64,000 nucleotides of DNA. Origin: Phanerodontia chrysosporium (lineage: Eukaryota; Basidiomycota; Agaricomycetes; Polyporales; Phanerochaetaceae). The notes beneath the pieces are model-generated. The model searched no databases. It saw only the letters and a program-made list of their open reading frames with translations, and was not told the DNA's origin. This document shows positions 43,154 through 55,565 of this stretch, in pieces; the stretch's first letter is position 1, and the number at the start of each line of letters is the position of its first letter. A program made the translations under genes and the position numbers. The DNA lies in the NCBI GenBank assembly GCA_001910725.1, contig MJGA01000001.1, forward strand, positions 806,001 through 870,000. The letters are read 5' to 3'.

Positions 43154-43493
43154 GCGATGCAGTTCAAATTATCAATTCTACACATCCAAGACCAATTCAT
43201 GACCTATGGTTCCCTACTGTTTGAACAGCCTTTTAATTTATGCCAAATTTTTTCCTCAGACATGTTATTTAATCTGGGGCCAGTCAGCAACGGACCGAAC
43301 ATTGATTAGGTGGACCAGTACAGGTAACGCCTGAATAAGAGTGTGACTATTGTAATCCGAACCCAAGCGCAGTCATCATGCTCATCCCAAACCAAGATGA
43401 GGTCAACACTAATGGTACACACAAACTCATCTATCTACACGAACGGGTGTTCTAGAGAAAGTCCGTGACACACGACAAGTCATTTGCCGGAGG
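43154..43493. other. AT-rich intergenic, right edge of the repeat island
   Basis: 3' flank of the split gene and, from about 43260 on, GC content rises again towards the forkhead gene. No gene seen. Confidence 0.4.
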
Positions 43494-45487
43494 TTACAAT
43501 CCTTCCCCATCCAGGCGCGGACGCTTTGCGACATGCGAGTCTTCCTCGTCGTCGTCATCGATGATGATCACCGGAGACTCGGCGCGTTCCGGCGGCGGCT
43601 GCAACGAGGCCATCGGGGGAGCCTCAGATGCACCACTTGGTTGCTCGGGCTTCGGTGCGCGACTAGGGAGGGGGGTCGTCACGAACAACCCTTCCGGTGC
43701 CTGCGGTCGTGAAGGACCCTGCGATCCTCCGCCTCTCGGTCGCCGGCCGCGCCCTCTCCCGCGGCCGCGTCCGCCCTCGGCCCTCAGCTTCTCTTTGTAG
43801 AAGCGCACAATGTAGCCTTGAAGAATCTCAAGCGCTTTTTGCGCACCGAGGGCTTCGAGATCGCGGAGTTGCTGCGGCGTGAGATGAGAGAAGATCGTGG
43901 GGTTAAGGATGAGAGTGTTCTGATGCAGAACGATAGGCTTGGGATCAGTTGTAGACGCTTCAGGCGAAGACGACGGAATAGGGCCGACCACTATGGGTAA
44001 TCGAACGGAGGGTGGAATCGGGGGAATCGAGGAAGACGGCTGAGGGGCCGGTGAGGCCGACGCCTGCGCCTGTGCTGGCTGTACGGGAGTACTAGAGCTC
44101 TGCGCTGGTTGCATCGGATGGGGCGGCAACATACTTGGCACTGCGCTCATTGGAGCTGGTGGTGCGGGTGTCGCGGTCGGCTCGGGTCTTGTACCTGGCA
44201 CAGGTGGCGGCACATGACTGGTGTTCATGGTGTGACTGAAGGACGTCTTCATGACAAGAGGCGCAGACGTCAGGGGAGGTGGGAGGGGGCCCTTCGCGTC
44301 CCCCTTTACGCTACGCTTCAATGGTGGGTCGAGAGGAGCGCCTTTCCCTTTCTTCCCGAGACCCTTAGCTTCGGCCTGCTTGCGAGCCTCTTGCTCCTCG
44401 AACGTGTGTTCGAATTGGGGATCCACGGACCAAAGCGCGCCCTTGCCCTTCTCATCCGGCCCACGCTCAACCTTCTTGAACGCTCGGCTGGAGGAGAGGT
44501 TATGGCGTACTGAGCTCTAAACGGGGGTTAATGGAATGGAAGACATCAGATGCGACATGGACACTGACCTCCCAGTCTTTGTCCGAGTACTTGTACCATT
44601 CATAAGAGTCCTGTATCCACTGGCATATATCCTGAAGGGATGCCCGCCCACCGAGGGCTTTGATAGCGCGATAACATAGCTGAGCGTAGGTGTACTGGGG
44701 CTTCGGGGGCATTACCTCCGGTTTGACTCGTGGGAAGGAGTCAGCATCTGATTTCTTGCGCTTCTTGCTTGACTTGAATCTCGCTATAGAGTTTGAGTTG
44801 GGTAGTTGTGGCTCTGGCAGCGGTGGAACCTTCTTTGGTGGTGAGGGTACCGTAACGGACACAGGCGGCGAATTCGGCGGGATAGAGGAGGGAGGGGAGA
44901 TAGAAGCGACGTCGAGCGATGTGACATCCACCGACGGGGAACGGGGTCGATGTTCCACTGACGAATGGGAGCTCGGAGAGGGAGAATCCTCGGGCGGGGC
45001 AGGTGGTGGTGGCAAGACAAAGTGAAAAGTGCGCGACGCTATCTGTATCTGCGACCTGTAGGCGGAATGAGTCGGACAATGTGGACATGGCATGTATCAC
45101 GTACCTGTCGCCTAGCGGCACCCTGCTGCCACTGCCTGACCAGACACCGTCGACCCATGCGCCGTTTCGGCCCACTACGACGAGAACGAAACGTTCTTCG
45201 TCTTCGTCATACTCGATTCTGGCATGCAGACGCGAGACGCTCTTGAGCGGCCCTAGGTCTACGTCAACCTGGGGGTTGTCGGACGTAGAAGCGGTGTTTG
45301 CAGGGATACAACGTCGCCCGATAGTGACGTTCAATGTTTGGAGATAATAGGTGAAGTTGGGGAAGACCAAGCTGTAGTATGCGCTGATCTTGTCTGGGAC
45401 TGACTCCTCGGTGTTGAAGTGAGCATCGCCGACGACAGTGGCAGCGGTGGAAGGGGTATCCTGAGGAGGAGCGACGACGGCGGCCAT
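43494..45487 (-). CDS. FHA-forkhead transcription factor
   Basis: Fkh1/2- or Fhl1-type regulator. Starts MAAVVAPPQDTPSTAATVVG at 45487. The FHA domain is FTYYLQTLNVTIGRRC, then VDVDLGPLKSVSRLHARIEY and GRNGAWVDGV, joined over an intron to ASRTFHFVLPPPP. The forkhead domain is KPQYTYAQLCYRAIKAL, RASLQDICQWIQDSYEWYKY, then, after an intron at about 44517-44570, SSVRHNLSSSRAFKKVERGP and GALWSVDPQFE. The long Pro/Ser-rich tail has an RGRGRGRGRRPRGG patch, the acidic DDDDEED and KRPRL. The NLSSSRAF wording in helix 3 differs from the usual HNLSLNKCF, so DNA preference may differ. Confidence 0.87.
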
Positions 45488-45884
45488 GAGTGCCTGATGG
45501 TGGGCGAGCAAGAGCAGTGCGACTCATTCAAGAAGGACGCTGCATTTGGACGCTGCCCCCGGCTGTCCGGTTTGGGCGCCAAACCGTCTCGGCAAGCAAT
45601 AAAACGCAAACGGGAGGCATTGATCGACCCCGTGCGCCCCAGCGACGTTCCCCGCGACGCACGTTCACGACGCCGTCGCGGTCAACGACATCGCCCAATC
45701 AACCGTCGGAGAGAGCCTCGAACCGCTCGCTCTGTGGCAAATAGCATCGTCCCGGACTCCAACATGCTTTAGACGCTGGTGTGACGAACACTCCCGGCAA
45801 CTCCGTCCTCCGCGTCCGACTGTCTTTGCACGCAGAGCAATTGCTCGCTCTTTACCACACACTACTCGCATCTCACCCAACACA
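45488..45884. promoter_or_regulatory. Divergent promoter region, forkhead gene and MTFP1
   Basis: 397 bases between ATGs. GC-rich on the forkhead side, with a C/A-rich leader just before the MTFP1 ATG. No clear TATA box. Confidence 0.4.
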
Positions 45885-46683
45885 ATGACACAGAACAGCA
45901 CCGTGACACAGGCAAAGGAGGACGTAAAACAAGAGCTCAACACCCTTGCCGACAAGGATGTCGATAGCGTGGATTCAGACGTCCGCTACATGGCGTACGG
46001 TGCTCGTCTGAGGACAGCCTTGCGTGCCGGTCACAGATACATAGCCTATGTAAGTGGTCCGAACCATTCGCGTCCGACATCGATAGAATTACACCCAGAC
46101 CAGTGATGTCGGGGAAGCCTTTCGACCTGTCGTCCCACCGGCAGTGGTGACTGCAGCGTACGGTGTCTCTTGGCTATACCTCGCGGGGTGAGTGCATCCC
46201 TTACGTCGAGATCGCCCTTCGCCTCACGCCTTGGGTTTCCTCGTAGAGATGTCGGCTACGAAGCGTACAAGGCGCACCGTAAAGGCCCGTCGCCCATCGA
46301 AGCCGCACATTTCTCGGAGCCAACTCGCATTGGGATGATCGCTGTTAAACGTGCGGTTTTTCAATCCGTCGCCTCGATGTGGGTGTTATCTCCCCTCCGA
46401 CAAGTAACCCTTTGCGCTGATCCTACGCTCGTGACATGCTACCAGGGCCCTGCCCGCGTTCACGATTCACACCGCCGTGAAGCAGGCAAAGAAGGCCTTC
46501 GTGAACGTCCAAAATCCGAAGGTGAAGACCTGGGGTCCGACCGTAACTGGCCTCGCTATCGTTCCCGTCCTGCCATACTTGTTCGACAAGCCAGTTGAGC
46601 ATGTAACGGACGCCGTTTTCGAGTGGATCGAGCGGAAATACATAGAAAGCCAGAAATCCCCATCTAGGACATCGGAGCTATGA
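45885..46683 (+). CDS. MTFP1: Mitochondrial fission process protein 1 (MTP18 family)
   Basis: Inner mitochondrial membrane protein linked to fission. Seen: DVRYMAYGARLRTALRAGHR, IAY then TSDVGEAFRPVVPP (over an intron), VVTAAYGVSWLYLAG, DVGYEAYKAHRKG, IGMIAVKRAVFQSVASM, LPAFTIHTAVKQAKKA, and VTGLAIVPVLPYLFDKPVEH followed by VFEWIERKYI. Four exons with short introns near 46050-46100, 46188-46245 and 46380-46445. Length and the DKPVEH segment fit the family. Confidence 0.87.
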
Positions 46684-46879
46684 TCACACAGTCGCTGACA
46701 TATCATGCTATCATGCGTCAGACTTGTATACCTTCACTGATTGCTAGACGTCAGCGATAACGAACCCCGGTTAGCTTAGCATGAAGTAGCTGTATTCTAT
46801 CTGGTATAATACAGGAATATCGTGCTGAGTTCGCAAGCAGTACAATAGCTACGCATTAAAGTGATACAAAGTAGTGGTT

Positions 46880-48501
46880 TCATGGCAGACGGTATAAAAC
46901 CAAGGGAATAGAGCTGACCGAAGTTGCTGGGATGATTCCGACCTCGGTGACGACCGCCGTTATTGATGTTGGGGGAGTGAGGTCGTACAGCGGATTGAGG
47001 ATCTCGAGATGCGGTCCGTTCGCAAGTAGCAGCGCTTCCCGAGGCTTTGTCAGAGGGTACGGTGTCAAGGCATCGCCGAGCGGACCTACAAAGGCAAGAG
47101 TCAAAGAGGGCACACTAACAGCAAGCAGAGATTCACAGACCTAACTCGTTTCTTGTGAAACTGTCTAGCTGGACACCCGCGGAGAACTTGTATGTCTCAC
47201 AGCACACAATGAATGGTATCGAATGCTGCTTGGCCATCATGGCGACAAGAGCCGTTCCAGCCCTCGAGTACACTGCGCCATTTCCGTGTATTGAATGAGC
47301 TCCCACGATGACCGTGGACACTTCGGTGATGACAGATCCGAGGGAAGGAAGTAGGAGGTACGTGCACTGGATTCCCGCGCGCGATAACACAGAGAGGAGG
47401 CGCTTGCCTGTAGTGCGAAGGTCAGATACGCTAGACTACACGTTTATGCAATAGACTGACCTTCTAGGAGCGGTCTCGAGTCAGCAACGATGACAGAGAA
47501 CCGTCGCCCTTCAGCATGTGCTGCCAGAAGAACCTTTTCGACGACAGAGGAACTACGAGCAACTTGTCAGCGGATGGTGCATGAGAACCTACAGACTGCA
47601 TACCGCGAATATGTCAGGATGACGTCTCCATCCTTTATCTTCTTGCAGCAGCTCTCCTCGATAATACCGTCAGCAGCAGTGATACGCTCGCTGATGTAGC
47701 GATCGATGCTCTGGCATAATGCGTTCTTGGCCTACGTGAAGAGAAGAATAACATGAATATATAATCAACGCTTTTACTGTACAGACAGGTGATATAGAGG
47801 GACGGAGTACTAACGTCTTGCTCCGGGAGATCAATGCTCGACTTGCTGATATCAAACTTGAGCTGTCGAATGGCGTTGCCCATCGTCACAGACATAGGGC
47901 GTGCGGCGACCAGATGACTGATTTGCGGTGAGAGATGGGTCATGAGGTGACGCGAAAGCGTCGTGTTTGGGGGCGTAACATAGTCTTGTATGACCTGAGG
48001 TGACGTCAGGTAAAGGCTCTCCTGGCCTAGTGGACTACGTACAGTTTTGAACGCGTTAAGAGTGGCGATACACCTCGCGTTCGCACCGGTGATCTTGAAT
48101 TCAGAGAACTGAAGTGCGAGGCGTAGGATTGCCGGGTGGATGTCGCCCTTGATGCTTGAGATTCGCTTCTGCGCACCAAAGTGGGAGAAGATACGCAGGC
48201 CACGCTGGTTGCTCTGGGTGGGCTCGTGCACAGCGGTGGACCGACCCGCGTCCTTGGGTTTCGGCGCGGTAGGGGCTGCCTTCGGGGTGGCCTCCGCGCT
48301 TTTGTTGGGCTTCTTCGGGGCCTGCGAGGGAGCAGACGGTTGGCCTGTAGTCTTTGCCGCAGCCTTTGCGGCGCGCTGGCGTTCTTGGAGTTCTCTCCGC
48401 TCAGCTTTGGTCATCTCCTTCTGAGACTTGAGTGGGGGTCTTGAGGAGTCATGGTGCGGGCCGCTGGGTGGGTGCACGGGAAGCGAAGGGGGAGGTGCCA
48501 T
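46880..48501 (-). CDS. GCD2: Translation initiation factor eIF2B subunit delta
   Basis: Regulatory subunit of the eIF2 guanine-nucleotide exchange factor. A basic Lys/Ala-rich N-terminus (MTKAERRELQERQRAAKAAA) is followed by FSHFGAQKRISSIKGDIHPA, LSRHLMTHLSPQISHLVAAR and AIRQLKFDIS. After introns come ISERITAADGIIEESCCKKI, VEKVLLAAHAEGRRFSVIVA, the DSRPLLEGKRLL segment, CTYLLLPSLGSVITEV, GAHSIHGNGAVYSRAGTALV and PFIVCCETYKFSAGV. It ends LEILNPLYDLTPPTSITAVV. These are the shared alpha/beta/delta motifs, and the long basic N-terminus marks delta. Divergent from RAT1 by 312 bases. Confidence 0.92.
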
Positions 48502-48813
48502 GGCGCGTAGTGGTGAATCTAAGAATTATTGGACCGACGTCCGCGTTTTGGTGGCGTGAACAGTGAGTCGAGAGAGAGCTGAAGCGCAGGCTAGTTAGAC
48601 GAGTCAGAGGAATCCGACAGACTCGAATTCAATCTCCAGATCTTCCCACGTGGGAAGAGGTCTGATTACGTCAGCCGGCAGGTTCCCCAGACTTGGCGCA
48701 CAGAGCCAAGCGTCACGGTCATCCAAACCTCCACCACGACTACCACAGCCAGTCACTCTCGGTTGTCAACACTCGGGTTCAACTCACCAGAGAGCAACGG
48801 TTGAGAGTAGGCC

Positions 48814-51800
48814 ATGGTGCGTATTCACTTCCCCTACTCTCTCCTCCGCTCTGTCTCACGCCTAACGCTCTTCCTAGGGTGTCCCTGCGCTCTTCCGATG
48901 GTTGAGTAAAAAGTATCCGAAGATTAGTGAGTATCTCATTTACTGAACAACAAACGCATGCTGACTGACGCTTCCTTAGTCTATCCTGTTGTTGAAGAAG
49001 AAGAGGCGAAGATACCTGGCGAAGATGGCAAAGAGGTAGCGGTGCCCGTCGACATCTCAGGTCCGAACCCCAATAATGCGGAGTTTGATAACCTCTACCT
49101 AGACATGAACGGTATCGTAAGTACTTAAAGACATCTGCAACCACGCTGTTCTCATCACAGGCTGAGTAGGTTCATCCGTGTACGCATCCAGAGGGCAAGG
49201 TATCACCTACCCAGTCATTGCGCATATCATTTACTTACCCCCTTTGATAGCCCGCACCGGAAACAGAAGAAGAAATGATGTTGGAAATCTTCTCGTACAC
49301 CGAACGTGTCGTCAACATGATCCGTCCTCGGAAGCTCTTGTTTATGGCTATAGGTATGTCCAAAATCTACCGGCCATGGTGCGCAGCTTATGCGTCTTGT
49401 AGATGGTGTTGCTCCTCGCGCAAAAATGAACCAACAGCGTTCACGTCGTTTCCGCTCTTCTCAGGAAGCCAAGGAGAAGGAGGAAGCTCGCAAGGAAGCT
49501 ATTGCTATGTGGGAAGGTTCGTATACGTCCTACTTGCCCAGGATCTCCACTAATCTTTACACCAAAAGCGATGGGGAAAGAGATCAGTCAAGAAGAGAAA
49601 GATAAGAAGTCCTGGGACTCAAACGCTATTACTCCTGGAACGCCTTTCATGGACCTTCTTGCATCGTCGCTCCGGTACTGGGTCGCGCAGAAACTCAACA
49701 CGGATCCCGGCTGGAAAAATGTAAGTCGCGTGTCACCTTTGAACCACTGATTCTCATCCTTCATAGTTACAAGTCATCATATCCGACGCAAGTGTTCCAG
49801 GGGAGGGAGAACACAAGATCATGGACTTCATCCGTCGGCAGAGGTCCAATCCTGGACACGATCCGAACACCCACCATGTTATCTATGGTCTGGTAGGTTA
49901 CTTTTCCCCTTTGCTGTAGTGTTTCACGCATGCTGAGCTACTTTAGGATGCTGATTTGATTATGCTCGCTCTGGCCACTCATGAACCACACTTCCGAGTG
50001 CTCCGCGAAGATGTCTTCGCTCAGAGTGGCAGCCAATCGGCTTGCCGTATGTGCGGACAAGAAGGCCACTATGCCGCTCAGTGTAAAGCGACTCCTGCAG
50101 AAATTGACCACATGAAGGCCATTACTCCTGTGGTCAAGAAGCCCTTTATCTTCCTCGACGTCGCCATCCTGCGAGAGTACTTAGAGGCCGAGCTAAAAGT
50201 ACCACAGCAACCCTTCCCCTTCAACCTTGAACAAGCGATAGATGATTGGGTTCTGCTCATCTTCTTTGTCGGAAATGACTTCCTGCCCCATCTTCCATCG
50301 CTTGAGATTCGCGAGGGCGCCATCGATACTCTGCTCAAAATTTGGCGACGTGAGCTTCCACGCATGGGCGGATACTTGACCAACCACGGTCAGCTAGAAT
50401 TGTCGCGTGTGCAGATCATACTTGAGGGTCTTGCACAGCGCGAAGACGATATCTTCAAACGCAGGCGTGAGGGTGTGTGTTCTGGTTGTCTCCGTTCGAG
50501 AATTGGTCATTTACACGGTGTATGTAGCCGAGGAGCGTCAAGATCAAAACGCCAAGCGGCGTAAGATTGAGAAGGAAAGGGCTGCCAATGGCGGCGGTCC
50601 TTCCGCTGCTCTCAACCTTGGTGGTGCGCCGACAGCGCCGTCGTCAGCGCCCGTCAACGGCGGCGGCGCGCCGCGCAACATATCACCAAAGAAGCCAGCG
50701 GGCCAGGACTTCGCAGCGAAAGCTGACAGTATTGGTCTCGGTGGTCCTAAGACTACTGAGACCGAGCAGTTTGCGGGCCAAGCAGCTCAGGCGTGGGCCG
50801 GTTCGAACCATGACGTTGTCGCCAACCGCCGCGCCATTCGGATGGCTAATATGAGCGCTGCGGAAGTATTGAAGGCGGAATTGGCTGGTCTCCAGCCAGT
50901 AAAGCCTTCAGCGAATGCGTTCACCTCCAGCTCGACACCAGCCGCACCGACAGCCCAAGCGACCAATGGCGAGGATGTTCCCCCCGCGATCGCTGCCGAC
51001 GCCGAGCCTTCTGACGAGGGCACGGACATTCCTGGACTTGGCGCCGGTCAGAACGTGTCAACCTTTGTAGTTGAATCCATGGACGAGGACAAGCCCGAGG
51101 ATATTCAGCCGAATGGCAACACCAGCGTGGTCTCCGCCGACGGATCTCCTCATGGTGTGAAGCGCAAGCATGATGTTGTCGAGGCTGAAGACGAGGAGGT
51201 CGATGAGTCTGAAGGTGACGTCACCCTCCCCATCGAAGATGACGAGGACGCGGAAGCCACAGAAGCCACCAACTACGCCCTGAAAGTGAATCCAGATGGC
51301 ACTGTCGAGCAGGAAGACACTGTCCGGTAAGTTAACGACGCTTATAATGTTCTACATACACTGACAAGGCATGCAGACTTTGGGAGCCGGGATACCGAGA
51401 GCGGTATTACAAGCAGAAGTTCGGTGTGTCGCACTCAGACGTTGTGACTCGCAAACAGTAAGTTCGAGTCGCTCTCGATCGTCGAGCATATGAATGACCC
51501 ATGAAATAGGATCACAGAGAAGTACATCGAGGGCATGGCTTGGGTACTTCAATATTACTATCAGGGCGTAAGTGCTGCTTCGATGTATGCACTGAGCTTC
51601 GACTCATCCTCGCTTCAGACACCTTCTTGGCAATGGTACTACCGTACCACTTTGCACCATTTGCAGCCGATTTCGAAGATGTTGGAAACATGCAGCTAAA
51701 CTTCACCCTTGGCCAACCCTTCAAGCCCTTCGAGCAACTCATGGGTGTCTTCCCTGCAGCAAGGTAAATGCATCGCCATGCGCGGTGTACTTTCTCATAT

Positions 51801-53144
51801 TGACAATATCTCACAGTCGAGCACATATTCCGGCCGTCTTCCACGATCTCATGGTTGACCGCAACTCACCGATCATAGATTTCTATCCGACTAGTTTCCA
51901 GATAGACATGAACGGCAAGAGGATGGCTTGGCAAGGTGTTGCGCTCCTCCCGTTCATCGACGAGAAGCGGTTGCTGGATGCTATGACCCCGAGGTACTCA
52001 GCCCTCACCGAGGAGGAAGAGAGACGTAACACGTGGGGTAACAATGTTCTCTTCGTGTTCGAAGAGCACCCGATGTATCCATCTCTGGAAGCACTATATG
52101 GCAAGCGTAAGACACAAGATGTAGGTACATTGTTCCATTCTCCTTCGCCTTTGACTCATCACTTTCGTAGCCTATGCCCATCAATTTCAAGCAGAGCAAG
52201 GGCATCCACGGCAGTCTACTTCCTAACCCCGATTGCCTCCCGGGTTCGACGTACTATTGCCCATTGACTACAGTTGGCCTCCCGGACATCAAGGGCGACC
52301 GCTCGCTGTCTGCGCTGTACTTCTTCCCACAGCAGTTGACTCCGCATCGGTCAATTCTCCTTCCAGGCGTACGGCGGCCAGCACCGATATTGACCGAGAA
52401 TGACCGGGAGGTGCACGGCGTCATCACTTGGGTGGTGGGGGCCGCCGAGGTGGTGGTCCCGGCCCTGCGACCGGCCAATGGTCTCAGAGCTACCAGAACG
52501 GCAGAGACTACGGCAGGAGTGACGGCGCTCGCGGTGGCGGTCCGCCGCACGGTGGCCAGTCGCGCGGCGGCGGCTACGGCGGCAACAGCTACGGCAACGA
52601 TGGCTACGGTGGCCACGGTCACAACTCGTACGGCGGTGCAAACAACTACAGCCACAGCTCGCACTCGGCTCCGCCATCCTACGCGTATCCGCCGAGCAAT
52701 CAATCACACGGAGGTTATGGAGGCTACGGCGGCCAACAGTCCGGATCGTATCGTGGTGGCCGAGGTGGCCAAGGGGGCGGATACGGGATATGGCGGTGGC
52801 GGAGGTCGTGGCGGGTTCGACAACTCGTACGGCAACCACGGCAACCAGTCGTACAACAACTATGGCTCGCAGCAGGCTCGAGGAGGCTACGGCGGCGGCG
52901 GAGGTGGCGGATATGGTGGCGGAAACCAGGGTGGCTACGGAGGCTACGGTGGTGGCGGCCAGGGAGGGTACGGTCGCGGAGGCAAGGAGGTGGACGCGGA
53001 CGTGGCGGCTACAACAATGCTGGCGGACGCGGTGGCTACGGCGGTCAATCATACGACCAAGGCGGAGGCTACGGAGGCTACGGGCAAGGGTCATACGGTA
53101 ACAATCGCGGCGGGTACAACTCAGGTAGAGGACGCCAATGGTAG
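48814..53144 (+). CDS. RAT1: Nuclear 5'-3' exoribonuclease Rat1/Xrn2
   Basis: Degrades uncapped nuclear RNA and drives torpedo termination of Pol II. The first coding exon is the ATG alone (48814-48816); the intron 48817-48877 separates it from [15 protein letters not shown]. Catalytic N-terminus: [73 protein letters not shown], a CCHC knuckle [14 protein letters not shown], and [15 protein letters not shown]. Then a disordered linker, [12 protein letters not shown] and [20 protein letters not shown]. The tail is an RGG/GGYGG-rich region to 53144. Four one-base frame breaks occur: 51642-51643 (SWQWYY to PYHFAPF), 52406-52408, 52785-52787 (one base too many) and about 52983. A conserved core and in-frame RGG tail on both sides argue for sequence errors. 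Confidence 0.92.
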
Positions 53145-53322
53145 GCTGCTGCTGCATCTGCACGTTTCCATCTCCATTGTATATACGTTTTTAGTCTATG
53201 TTACATTGTAATAGTGCCTACGAGCTCTTTCCTCTCGAATCCACAGGGTATATGTAACGATGTACTATCACAACTGTTCCCGTTTCCGAACAGCCCAAGT
53301 TGCGTGATTTGCAGAACGCGCC

Positions 53323-55565
53323 TCAAGCCGCCTCCGGAGGCACACAGGTGATGTACAGAGCATACTTCCGCTCAGCTTCGCGAGCCTTCTTGCGCTGCTT
53401 CTTCTCCTGCCGACGCCTCTTCTTCTCGGCGCGCTTGCGCTCCTTGCGGAGACGCTTCGCCTCCTGGAGGTCCGCGAGCTGGCTCTCGTACTGGCGGCCG
53501 TACACACTGCCGTACGCGCCGGCCTGGCGATGGCGGTCGTCGAGGTCGTCGTCGTCCTCAGAGGAGCTGCTCTCGGACTCGGACGAGTCGCTCAGCGGCG
53601 CGACGCCCTCGAAGCCCGGGAGATGCACGTCGACGGTGCCCGCGAGGCGGCCCGAGCGGCGCTCGCGGCCCTTGTACAGCACGACCTCGACGCTGCGCTT
53701 GAGGAAGAAGGACGCGTTCCAGAGGTCGATGAGGTCCGAGGTGAGCGTCGTGCGCTTCGGCGGGCGTCCGTCGGTCGCGTATGCGGGCACGGGCAGCTTG
53801 CCGGCCCAGGCGAGGGAGAGGTCCTGCGGGCACCGTCAGGATGCACGGCGGACATAACGAGTAAAGTCAGCTCACCGTCATGAAGCGTATCCAGTCCTCG
53901 TGGTAGACGTCGTGCTGGACGAGCACGAGCGGCATGCGCGGGATGTTCTCGAAGAAGTCGTCCATGTCCTGAATCTTGGTCGCGTCGAAGCGCGTGTACG
54001 CGAGCGACAGGTTCGGCGGGCGCGAGAAGCCCTCGGGCGCGGGCATCGGCTGCTGCTCCGTCGGCGGTGCTTGAGGCGCGCCGTACCCGGGGGCGACCGC
54101 GTATCCAGGTGTCGCGCCCGTGAACGCCGTCTGCGTCGAGCCGTACCCGTACGTGCCGCCGGGCGCAGTTCCATACGCGCCGGGTGCGGGGGACGGCGCG
54201 CGGGAGAGCGGACGCACGGGCGGCCCTCCATGACGTGACCCGGCGGGTAGACGGCGCCGGGCACGGGAGGCAGCGCTGCACCCGGCTGATATGGTGACGC
54301 GGTGCGCGGAAGGACGGGCTGGTACGGCGACGCAGAGCGCGGCGGCGGGCCCGGGGGCGCTTGGTACGGTGAAGCCGAGCGCGGCATGGCGCCCGGGGGC
54401 TGGTACGGCGATGCAGGACGTGCACCGGGCGGAGGGGCATAGGGCGAGGCGGGGCGTGCGCCTGGAGGAGGCGCGTACGGCGAGACGGGGCGCGGAGCGT
54501 ACGGCGAAGGCGCACGGTTCGGGGGCCCGCCAGTAGATGCGGTGCGCGTCGGAGGCGTCGGGTAGTACTGCTGGCCCGTGCCGTACTGTGCAGGGGGCGG
54601 GGCGTAGCCGGCGGTGGGGCTGGCAGTACCGTATGCAGGATATGCCCCGGGCGCGCCGCCCTGTCCATATGCCGCCGGATCGTATGCAGAGTTGCGGCGG
54701 GAGCGAGCCTTGGCGGCCTCAAACTCGCGCTCCCGTTCGCGCTCCCTTTCCCTCTCACGGTCGCGGTCGCGGAGATCAAGGTCGCGCATGGCACGGTCGA
54801 GGTCGCGGTCGCGGTCACGGTCGCGCTCGTAGCCGTAGCCAGAGCTACGCCTGCGACGGTCCTCGTCATCGTACTCCCGCGCACGCCTGAGCTCTCGGTC
54901 GAGGCGCTCTGCCTCTCGCTCAAGCCGGCGACGTTCTTTGTCCTCACGCCGCTGCTCCTTCTCTCGGCGCCTGTCTTCTTCCCGTTGTCTGCAGGGCTGC
55001 GATCAGGACAGGCCGTGCTAGAAGCTCACCCGGGCGTACCTATCGCGATCGTAGTAGGGATCTCCTCCTGCCGGGGAGCGGTTGAACGATGCCAGAATGT
55101 CCTGTCTCGAGTCAAAATCGCGTCGATGCGGAGATTGCGCAGGACATACCGCTGTAGCGGGGGTGGCACCAGGAGGCAGCATCCTCGTCGCCTCTGCGGG
55201 CACCCATTGAATGCCCGTGACGATGCCCTGCGGAGTCTCGTAGCTGCACACACGAAGCCCGGTCAACGCTCGTGCCCCGCCTCTCCGCGCACAAAAACGC
55301 ACCTCGCGGAGACCGCTCTGAGTTCGACGGACGATCGATCAGGATGGCTGCGATGATGTATGATCGCGGGGGAGAGTGCTCACTTGAACGGGTGGTAGAC
55401 AATCTGGCCGTCGGGGCCGACCGTCGTCGTGTAGGTGATCGAGCCAGGCTGGATCGGGCCCGGCTGCGCGCCGGGGACGGGGATGGTGGGCGTGACGGCG
55501 CGCTGCATCACGGGCGACGCAGCGTGCGGCATGATGGGCGAGGCGCCGCCGTACTGGTACGCCAT
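53323..55565 (-). CDS. Unrecognised Pro/Tyr-rich protein with Arg/Asp repeats and acidic-basic tail
   Basis: I do not recognise the family. Start MAYQYGGASPIMPHAASPVM at 55565; then SYETPQGIVTGIQWVPAEAT and DSRQDILASFNRSPAGGDPY. A charged helical block (RDRERERERERERE) follows, then many copies of a SPYAPPPGARPA unit from about 54530 to 54270. The C-terminal part looks folded: FSRPPNLSLAYTRFDATKIQ, NIPRMPLVLVQHDVYHEDWI, LTSDLIDLWNASFFLKRSVE. It ends in an acidic Ser run and a Lys/Arg-rich tail KRLRKERKRAEKKRRRQEKK. A one-base loss at 54224-54226 shifts the frame after HVMEG. The conserved C-terminal block, the basic tail and the RD repeats suggest a nuclear or RNA-linked role, which is only a guess. 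Confidence 0.65.

Noticed and set aside
52174..53211. Alternative RAT1 C-terminus in one continuous frame
   Set aside because: Gives Ala/Thr/Val-rich text; the other frames give RGG and GGYGG repeats expected for this protein and end at 53144.
53592..54947. Long 451-codon minus-strand frame
   Set aside because: Shadow of the Pro-rich gene in another frame; Arg/Ala/Thr-rich text without motifs, due to high GC.
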